Shown: piece after piece, positions 57,220 through 64,000 of the stretch | How positions within the stretch are numbered: the stretch's first letter is position 1 | Layout: the number at the start of each line of letters is the position of its first letter | Origin: Hahella ganghwensis DSM 17046 | Lineage (GTDB): Bacteria; Pseudomonadota; Gammaproteobacteria; Pseudomonadales; Oleiphilaceae | NCBI RefSeq assembly: GCF_000376785.1 | Contig: NZ_AQXX01000118.1 | Span: forward strand, 1 to 64,000 | Direction: 5' to 3' | DNA length: 64,000 nt | Translations under genes and position numbers: made by a program | Notes under the pieces: generated by a model | What the model was told of the DNA's origin: nothing | The model's database searches: none | The model's input: only the letters and a program-made list of their open reading frames with translations

Positions 57220-60200
57220 ATGACAGACTATATTCGCTACCTGACCAATAGTGATGGCCAATTGATCAAGCTCGACTGGGCCGGTTATCCAAATAATGTC
57301 ACGCTGCAGATTTATGACCCGGTTTCCGGTAATTTCGTTGAGAACACTGCTGCGTCCAATTCGCTTCGCCAATATCTCGACGCCGTATTCGAATCCATTA
57401 ATCAAACGGTTCGAAGCCACAAAGACATTCAAAGTATTCATGTGGAGTTCGATGGTTCTACGCCAAAATTTTCCGCCCAGGTGGTGAAACACTATACCGG
57501 AGCACAGCTATACAAAAATCAGGAGATCCTCTATTTCAACAGTGAAGGGATCAAATCCAGGTCCGATTTCCGCCACACCTCAACTCATATGGATGTGGCG
57601 GCGGACGGTACAGTCGTGTCATTCAGCGAAGGAGAGAACAAATTCCGGTTTGTCTCATCCTCTGGAGTTGCCAGTACGGTGAGAACCAGCGTTAAGGTTC
57701 GGGATGTCAAAATCATCAATGGCAAAGGGGATTCCAAACTGGTTTGGGCGCTGACGAAATACGGCACACTGGAAGTAACCTCGTTTGATGCCGAGGGCAA
57801 CCTGGATCTGGTAGCTTCCAATGCCATGTTTGATTTCTTCAACGGCAGTAATGCCAATTATATTGCGATTCATACGGATAACACCGGGCGAGCTTATGCA
57901 CTGGATAAGCAGGGTTATTTGCATGTTTATTCGGACAATGAGCAACTGACGGCCATGTACAAGTCTGCGGAACCCGTGGTGGACTTGTCAGGTCTGTCCA
58001 AGCTGAGCCATGGAAGACTGACGATAGATGCGGAGGGACGCCTCACCTTTGTTGGGATGAAAAAAAACGGTGCGCTTACTGGTTCTCCGCTTACCGCGAA
58101 CGTTCATCAGCAGATAAAGACAAACAACCTGGATTTGGTCAGTGGCAAGGTGTCTGTGTCTTCTGATCATCATTATCTGTTGAAGGACGGAGCTCTATTC
58201 CAAAAGCTTGGTGATCAGGACTGGAAAGCGTCTGATTATTCTGGACTGAAAAACCTTCAGCGTAATGAAGATGGCACCGCCATCGCTCTGGAAGGGAGCG
58301 ACAGTGTGCTAAAACTGTCATCGGACGGTACGGTTACCCGGCACAGGTTTGATGTTCCCGGTGCCTATCTGCTGGATGCTCAAAGCAAGGACGGGATAAC
58401 CTTTGGGCTCGATTCAGATGGCCTTCTACATTTTGCCGGGTCGATAAACGGTACGCTGGATGTCAGCGGCATACCAAATATGGAAGGAACTCTGAGTTCC
58501 TTTGTTATCAAAGCGGGCACTGTGTTTGCCTCGACTTCCGAGGGCCAGTTGGTCCGTTTCAATGTTCCGACGGTGTCGGGTGATCAGTCTGTGACGGCGG
58601 GTTCCGTCATCGCTGGTACTGGTGCTAGTGGTGCAGATGCCAGGAACGTTGTTCAGGTTCAGATCGGCCCCGGTGGCGATATCGTGACCCTGAACGATCA
58701 AGGATCCACAGCAAACGGTATTGGCGGAAGCAATGGTTATCAGTATCAGACCTTTAATCCGGCAGATCAGACCTTTAATCCGATCGTAGACGCATCATTT
58801 CGCGGTTTCAATAAAGCCACAGGTTTCGATGACTATGGCCTGATTGTCACCGATGCCGGGCGCCGATTTACGCTTTATGATGGCGTCGTCTACATGCACG
58901 ACCAGCGATCAGACAGCTGGCTGGCCACCAATGCCCAGGACATTAAAAAGCTGAAGCTAGGGGCTGATGGTCATTTGTATGCCCTTAAACATGATGGATA
59001 TCTGGCACAGCTGAATGATCTTGGCTTCACCGCGACGACTGGCGTTCAGGCGCCTGCCCGGGGTGATCAGAATGTCTATGTGGCCAAAGCGGTGTTCCTG
59101 GGTGAAGGTGTTAATGAATTTGCGGTATCCGCTTCTGGTTCTGTCTATTTCCTTGATCAGGATGGCGGATACCAAAAGCTGGATATTACGGATGAAAAGT
59201 ATGGAACGATATCGCGGCTTGCTGAGGAAAGCGCTTCTGCTCCGCACGTCAGTCTGAATATCAATGATCTACCGGTGGGAATCGAGGCGGCAGTTCATAC
59301 CGCGCGAGAGGAATCCGGTCGGGTCTGGTTAATGGACAACAGGCAGCGTCTGTTTTATTCAGATTCTGTGAACGGTCCGTACGAGTGGGTGGATGTCGGC
59401 AGGATCGAGAACGCTGATCGATTTGGGTTACTTGAAGGTGGGCGTGTCTATGTGGCGACCACCGACGGCAAGAAGAAATTCTTTGACCAGTACAGCTGGA
59501 TGGAGGTTGCGGCCGCTGATCCGGTGGACGCCAGTCCTGAGGTGCAGGGTACCAGCAGCACAAAAAGTATGGCCGTAGCAGGCGACGGCACGTTATGGGC
59601 GATCAGTGATGAAGGAAAGTTGTTTCGAAAAGGCACTGAAAGCGGGGCAGCCTGGCAGGAAGTGACCCCCGACAGCCATCGGAATATTGCGCCATTCCAA
59701 AAGCTGAAGACGCTGGCAGATGGCACTGTCGTAGGTAAGACATCCGAGGGCAAGTTATACCGACAGGGACCGGATGGCAATTGGGCACAAGCCTATCAGG
59801 ATTCGACGACGACCGACTTTGATGCACTGTTTGATCAACTGAGCTTCAGCCGCTTCAAGCATGAGTACCAGGTGCTGTTCTTTGGTGCCAGTGATCCCGC
59901 CTCCAGTTTGTTCGGCTACAAACTTAAGAAGCATCACCTGACCTCTGCACTGAGCCAGGATATCCCGGCAGTAGGAACCCAGAGCAATCGTTTGAAAAAG
60001 TTTAACGACTGGAGCGCCGCACACTTCCGCTATCATTCCACGAACGCTCGTGCCGGGCATCATGATGATATCAGTAAAGCGAAGCAGGAAATCAAAGACA
60101 GCTTCCGCGTATTGTTGAGTCGACCGCCTGAATTCCTGGAGAACCAGATCGATAGTGGCATCAAAAGCCGTCTCGATGACTTCAAGGCCAAGATGGATGG

Positions 60201-63200
60201 AGAACATGCGGACGCGATCAAGCGTATTCGCAAGCTGATTAACCTGGACCTTGACGATGGCAACCTCAATCCTGATTGGTCAAAAACCAGTGCATTTCAG
60301 GAATTCAAGGCGCTGTTTCACCCGAACAGAGTGAACAGCAACAGCAATGCGATCTACCGTTTGTATGAATACCGTAAATCCGCATTCGGCAGCGGTGATG
60401 GCGTTGCTGCACAGCTGAAATCCTTGCTGGATGCGGGTGTATATATGCCTCCTGACGGTGGTGATGCCAGTGCGTTGGTCGGCAAGCTTGTACACGACAC
60501 GGCGTTACTTCACCAGTTACGGGAAGCTACACTCCTGGCGCAAATTTCGGTCAATAACGGCACAGCCGTGGAAGAGGCAAAAGCGACGCTTGATGTCGCT
60601 GTGGAGGCGGCTGAGACAAGCCAAAAAGAGTCTGCTATTGGTAAACTTGGTAAAGGAAACTTTAATAGCCTGGACCGAGCCGACCGCTACTTTAAGACCA
60701 TCGACTATTTGTTGGGTGGACTGAAGAACGACAAGTCCAAACTGACCAGAGCCCTGACTCGTCAGGGGGCGGTTAAGGACCATGTATCCCATCGTTATGT
60801 CAATCTGATCAATACCATGAAGGATGGGGAGTCGTTATCCCTGGATGCCGGCTGGAAACTGGGCGCAGAACTTGGTGCCGGCTGGTCTCATGCGCCTGGA
60901 TTCACCCCTGTCGCCCCGTTTCAATTTGGTTTTGCCGGTATTGCCGGAAAAGTGGCAGCCGGTGGTGGAAACAAGTACAAACTTGTTGTTAAGAAAACCG
61001 CAGAAGGTGTGGATATTGATATCGCTTTTGACCGAGCCTTTGACATCACGCCCTCTATATCCGGGTCTGTGGGCGCAGGCGCCGGTCTGTCGGCCGTTGG
61101 TGCCGGAACGCTTTCTGCCTCTGCTGGCGCTTCCGCAACTGTCGGCTATAAGTTTGCGGCGACTCAAACTGAGAAAGTTACGTTGACCATTGCCAAGGAT
61201 GACAAGGGAACCATTCAATCCACGTTGGATAAGTTGCTGAAAGGAACGATCGATCCCTATGAACTTCTGGAAATCTCTAAAAAGGGCGCTGCCTATAGTG
61301 GTTCCAACCAAACCCATTCGGTCGATTTTTCAGGGACTGTCGGTGCAGGTTTGTCCCTGGGAGCCAACTCTCCGTTAAATACTGGAGATCGGCAGGTGAG
61401 AAATGCGGCGACTTTGACCATTGGAGCCCTAGGGCTGGACGCCAATATCTTCAAGGCGAAAAAAGAGGCCAGGCTGACCTATAAAGACGGACAGGATCTC
61501 AGCCGGGAATATATCGACAAGCGAGGTTTTTTCAACAGCATTGGGCTGAGCTTCACTCCGGTTTCACTCACGGCAGGATCGGCCCTTCGGGATTTTGACG
61601 CCGACCCGGCGTTTGATCACGACGGAAACTCCGCGACGCCAACCCAGAATCTGGCAAATGCCCGGGGGGATCTGGGGCGGTCGGTGACCGGAGTAAGCTA
61701 TAAGTTTTCCAAATCCTGGGATCGTATGGAAAGCAACTTCCTGCCAAAAGACGGGTACAAACTCGAAGCGGGTGAATCCGGGGTCAATAAAGTCACCTGG
61801 TCCATCGACATTCAGAAAACCAGCAGGTTATTTGATCAACCGAAAGTGAAGGCGTTGCTCGAAGCGCTTCCGGAAGTGAAAGAGCAACTGATCAAGCTGG
61901 CCAGCTTCACCACACCGAAGAACCGGGCGAATATCAAGTCTGTACTGTCACAGTTGGCTGGCCGGCCAGGTGTGGATGCCGCCGAATTGGCAGAACTGAA
62001 CAAATATTCGGACTTTCTGGCCAAAGGCGACAAAAAGAAATTCCGTAAGGCATTAGCCAAATTCGCCAAACAGCATCCTGAGTTAAGTGGAGATACCGGC
62101 GCCCTGAAAAACAGTCTGGGGACCTCTTTCTGGAGTAAAACCCAACAGCCGATTTCCATTGCACTGGAATTGACTCCGGAAGCCTTGGTAAGACTGAATA
62201 GCTATACCTCTAATGAAGGGGATTATCAGCTTTTTGTTAATCGAATTGCGCAGGATGCCAATAACTTTCGCATCTCGTCCTTTTCTGTAACTGAGAAACA
62301 CGCTTATAGCACCACTGGTGGATTGGATGCACTGATACTCAAGTTCAGTAGTGACGCGTCTCTGGCATTGGAGAAGAAGACGGCCGACATTAAAGTGTTC
62401 TATTCCGATGGGGCGATGGTGGCAGATCTTGAAAATAAAGTTCGCCAGCTGGCCAGAGCAGACAAAAGCAGTGTGAGCGACAGTGACGTCAGGGATGGCA
62501 TTGATCGCAAAGTGAATGCGTTGGTTGAGATTATCAACACGCGGTTCGGTCATTTGGACGCACCGGAAAAAACAGCGGCGATCAGTGCCATTCAGAGTCT
62601 GGTAAATCAGCCGTTTGATACCACGGATGTGACCGGAACGATTAAGAAACTTCGTTCGCTGGCAGCCGTAACTGACCCCTCCATACCGGAAAATAAACCG
62701 ACCTTCACCTATTCAGGGGACCGTCTGGTGGAAAACCAATCCGGTTTCAACCAGCAGCTGCGCAACTTCAAAGGACTGGTTCGTTCAGGGGGCGAGGCTA
62801 TGCTGACAGGGCTCAGTAACCCAGCTGAGGAGATAGCGCTTGGTCAGACCGTCCAATCCGCACAAAAGGCGGCCCGACAGGTGATTCTTGACAGCTATCG
62901 TGCAGATATGGATATCAACCAGGTGGTCGGTGCCCAGAGTGATGCCGATAGCGCATTCAAGGAGGCCATCAGGACCAACAGCGGCACCGGCGACCTGAAC
63001 TTTGCAGATCGTATTCGAATGATGTTTGAGGTAAACGGGCAGGGGCAACTGGCGGGCAGCCCTGCGGACTTTGCGCAACTCCGTCAGGAATTGACGTCCA
63101 TGGTGTCTGAAGAGGCTGTCAGTCAGTTACAGGCGATTTATGACACGCATCAGTCCAATCTGGAAGAACTGGTGACGTCCGATCTATGGACGCTCTATAC

Positions 63201-64000
63201 CGATGGCTCCACTGATCTCGTTGAGATGCATCACGGGCAGATCTATTACTCTGTTCAGGATAGTGAGGGCAATATCACCAAGATTGTGAAAGTGCCCCAT
63301 GCAGTGATCAAGAGAATTGTCCAGCAAGAAGGTATGGCCATTCTGGACGCCATGGCCAACGGACATACGGGCAACTTCTTTCTACAGGAAGGTAGCCTGG
63401 ACGACAATGCTTTGAATGTGCTTGCCAGTCAGCCGCTGGTCGCCAGGCCAGGCGAAGGCTTCAGCTCCTCTGAGCATCTGGCCAATCCACGCCAGTCTGG
63501 CTACCAGGGTAATCATGTCGTTGGAATCCTGGAAGCCATAGACGAAGGCAGGCTTTATATTTCAGACCTGAATGCTGCGCAGGAGTACGTACTTGCGGAG
63601 TTTTTCCCGTCACAAAATGGCGAGTCATTCGATTCAAGCAGAGTCTATTCGCTCCTGTTGGATGGCGAGAGTTTCAATGAGTTCAGGCACGTCATTGATC
63701 TTGCAACCCGCGGGGATGTCTCGATTGAACTCGATACCAACGATCGGGGAGCGACCCTGGTCGAAAAAGTCATCGACTGGCAGACCATGACAAGGGAAAC
63801 CTCTGCCGCGACCAGTGATATCGTCAATGCAGCCAGAAACAGGGGAACTGATGTCAGGTTGCGCCAGGCGCCACAATCGTTATATCTGGGGGCAGGAGAT
63901 AACGCCCCGAATGGCCGCTGTGTGGGCATTGGACTGGGATATCTGCACATGTTGTCACAAGGGACCGGAAGTCAGGCAAGTGAAGCGTTCCTGGATGCCT
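57220..64000 (+). CDS. Giant type I-secreted toxin/adhesin, 3' part beyond window
   Basis: Open from ATG 57220 to the window edge: 2260 residues and unfinished. CGGGAG gives the ribosome site. Residues ~115-860 contain about 15 blade-like repeats of the type [DG]-G-x-[LV]-[YW]-A-x4-G-x-[LVY], for example DGTLWAISDEGKLFRKG and DGHLYALKHDGYLAQLND, so one or two beta-propellers. A helical part follows (~860-1190). From ~1195 glycine-rich alternating strands (LDAGWKLGAELGAGWSH, GSVGAGAGLSAVGAGTLSAS) look like a beta-barrel. More helices lead to NGRCVGIGLGYLHML with Cys2234, which recalls the nucleophile of C58/YopT-like proteases. No RTX nonapeptides (GGxGxD) are seen yet. No signal peptide, as expected for a type I substrate. 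Confidence 0.75.
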   Translation, partial: MTDYIRYLTNSDGQLIKLDWAGYPNNVTLQIYDPVSGNFVENTAASNSLRQYLDAVFESINQTVRSHKDIQSIHVEFDGSTPKFSAQVVKHYTGAQLYKNQEILYFNSEGIKSRSDFRHTSTHMDVAADGTVVSFSEGENKFRFVSSSGVASTVRTSVKVRDVKIINGKGDSKLVWALTKYGTLEVTSFDAEGNLDLVASNAMFDFFNGSNANYIAIHTDNTGRAYALDKQGYLHVYSDNEQLTAMYKSAEPVVDLSGLSKLSHGRLTIDAEGRLTFVGMKKNGALTGSPLTANVHQQIKTNNLDLVSGKVSVSSDHHYLLKDGALFQKLGDQDWKASDYSGLKNLQRNEDGTAIALEGSDSVLKLSSDGTVTRHRFDVPGAYLLDAQSKDGITFGLDSDGLLHFAGSINGTLDVSGIPNMEGTLSSFVIKAGTVFASTSEGQLVRFNVPTVSGDQSVTAGSVIAGTGASGADARNVVQVQIGPGGDIVTLNDQGSTANGIGGSNGYQYQTFNPADQTFNPIVDASFRGFNKATGFDDYGLIVTDAGRRFTLYDGVVYMHDQRSDSWLATNAQDIKKLKLGADGHLYALKHDGYLAQLNDLGFTATTGVQAPARGDQNVYVAKAVFLGEGVNEFAVSASGSVYFLDQDGGYQKLDITDEKYGTISRLAEESASAPHVSLNINDLPVGIEAAVHTAREESGRVWLMDNRQRLFYSDSVNGPYEWVDVGRIENADRFGLLEGGRVYVATTDGKKKFFDQYSWMEVAAADPVDASPEVQGTSSTKSMAVAGDGTLWAISDEGKLFRKGTESGAAWQEVTPDSHRNIAPFQKLKTLADGTVVGKTSEGKLYRQGPDGNWAQAYQDSTTTDFDALFDQLSFSRFKHEYQVLFFGASDPASSLFGYKLKKHHLTSALSQDIPAVGTQSNRLKKFNDWSAAHFRYHSTNARAGHHDDISKAKQEIKDSFRVLLSRPPEFLENQIDSGIKSRLDDFKAKMDGEHADAIKRIRKLINLDLDDGNLNPDWSKTSAFQEFKALFHPNRVNSNSNAIYRLYEYRKSAFGSGDGVAAQLKSLLDAGVYMPPDGGDASALVGKLVHDTALLHQLREATLLAQISVNNGTAVEEAKATLDVAVEAAETSQKESAIGKLGKGNFNSLDRADRYFKTIDYLLGGLKNDKSKLTRALTRQGAVKDHVSHRYVNLINTMKDGESLSLDAGWKLGAELGAGWSHAPGFTPVAPFQFGFAGIAGKVAAGGGNKYKLVVKKTAEGVDIDIAFDRAFDITPSISGSVGAGAGLSAVGAGTLSASAGASATVGYKFAATQTEKVTLTIAKDDKGTIQSTLDKLLKGTIDPYELLEISKKGAAYSGSNQTHSVDFSGTVGAGLSLGANSPLNTGDRQVRNAATLTIGALGLDANIFKAKKEARLTYKDGQDLSREYIDKRGFFNSIGLSFTPVSLTAGSALRDFDADPAFDHDGNSATPTQNLANARGDLGRSVTGVSYKFSKSWDRMESNFLPKDGYKLEAGESGVNKVTWSIDIQKTSRLFDQPKVKALLEALPEVKEQLIKLASFTTPKNRANIKSVLSQLAGRPGVDAAELAELNKYSDFLAKGDKKKFRKALAKFAKQHPELSGDTGALKNSLGTSFWSKTQQPISIALELTPEALVRLNSYTSNEGDYQLFVNRIAQDANNFRISSFSVTEKHAYSTTGGLDALILKFSSDASLALEKKTADIKVFYSDGAMVADLENKVRQLARADKSSVSDSDVRDGIDRKVNALVEIINTRFGHLDAPEKTAAISAIQSLVNQPFDTTDVTGTIKKLRSLAAVTDPSIPENKPTFTYSGDRLVENQSGFNQQLRNFKGLVRSGGEAMLTGLSNPAEEIALGQTVQSAQKAARQVILDSYRADMDINQVVGAQSDADSAFKEAIRTNSGTGDLNFADRIRMMFEVNGQGQLAGSPADFAQLRQELTSMVSEEAVSQLQAIYDTHQSNLEELVTSDLWTLYTDGSTDLVEMHHGQIYYSVQDSEGNITKIVKVPHAVIKRIVQQEGMAILDAMANGHTGNFFLQEGSLDDNALNVLASQPLVARPGEGFSSSEHLANPRQSGYQGNHVVGILEAIDEGRLYISDLNAAQEYVLAEFFPSQNGESFDSSRVYSLLLDGESFNEFRHVIDLATRGDVSIELDTNDRGATLVEKVIDWQTMTRETSAATSDIVNAARNRGTDVRLRQAPQSLYLGAGDNAPNGRCVGIGLGYLHMLSQGTGSQASEAFLDA
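58745..58786 (+). repeat. 21-bp in-frame tandem duplication in the toxin gene
   Basis: Two adjacent 21-bp copies (58745-58765 and 58766-58786) sharing ATCAGACCTTTAATCCG then diverging. They encode QTFNPAD and QTFNPIV, a recent small duplication in a propeller linker. Confidence 0.8.

Noticed and set aside
61836..62553. Overlapping minus-strand ORFs inside the giant gene
   Set aside because: Antisense shadows of the long plus-strand frame.

Overview
This 64 kb window is Gram-negative chromosome. It shows lipoboxes, signal peptides, a trimeric-type outer-membrane porin, a type I secretion operon, ProVWX- and Rieske-type osmolyte genes and a diguanylate cyclase. Moderate GC, a marine-type DMSP lyase homologue and many secreted proteins point to a marine gammaproteobacterium, perhaps Oceanospirillales/Hahellaceae-like. 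That placement is inference from gene content only. No rRNA, tRNA or CRISPR array was seen.

Layout. 1-300: 3' end of an IS3-family element. 450-2160: DUF1801 protein, Sfp-type phosphopantetheinyl transferase and VOC protein. 2588-4039: a 483-aa protein of unknown function with hydrophobic stretches. 4607-8705: acyl-CoA dehydrogenase-like protein, PAS-GGDEF diguanylate cyclase and a lipoprotein gene broken by a frameshift. 8807-13900 (minus strand): a double-HTH regulator, two paralogous secreted proteins that look like MACPF/CDC-type pore formers, and a lipoprotein. 14226-19834: an envelope-stress-like module (vWA protein, membrane protein, PspA-like protein) divergent from a response regulator/histidine kinase pair. 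19932-24716: small basic and ribbon-helix-helix proteins, a BON-domain protein, a YdeI-like protein and several small unknown membrane proteins. 24741-28915: a membrane-anchored DUF1963 protein and a Sel1-repeat lipoprotein. 29203-31305: an EamA exporter and a family-3 solute-binding protein.

31369-48403 is a coherent osmolyte uptake and catabolism region. On the minus strand lie a DHDPS-family lyase/aldolase, an aldehyde dehydrogenase, a PuuB-like FAD oxidase, two GlxA/GbdR-type AraC regulators, a DddP-type DMSP lyase homologue, a 2OG-Fe(II) oxygenase and a LysR regulator. On the plus strand follow a GbcA-like Rieske oxygenase, a complete ProV-ProW-ProX importer and a porin. The simplest reading is import of a methylated osmolyte (glycine betaine, proline betaine or DMSP), demethylation or cleavage, and oxidation of the products. 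The exact substrate is not settled by sequence.

After katG (minus strand), 51299-64000 is a type I secretion operon in the MARTX style: two HlyB-like ABC transporters flanking one HlyD-like adaptor, followed in the same direction by a giant ORF that runs off the window (at least 2260 residues). That protein has about 15 beta-propeller-like repeats, a helical region, glycine-rich beta-barrel-like segments, and a possible cysteine-protease nucleophile just before the window ends. The first ABC gene is frameshifted at a site where a CG dinucleotide appears to be missing. The toxin gene is separated from the transporter genes by a perfect 19-bp hairpin. Two frameshifts in otherwise well-conserved genes mean either real decay or sequencing error; raw reads would decide.
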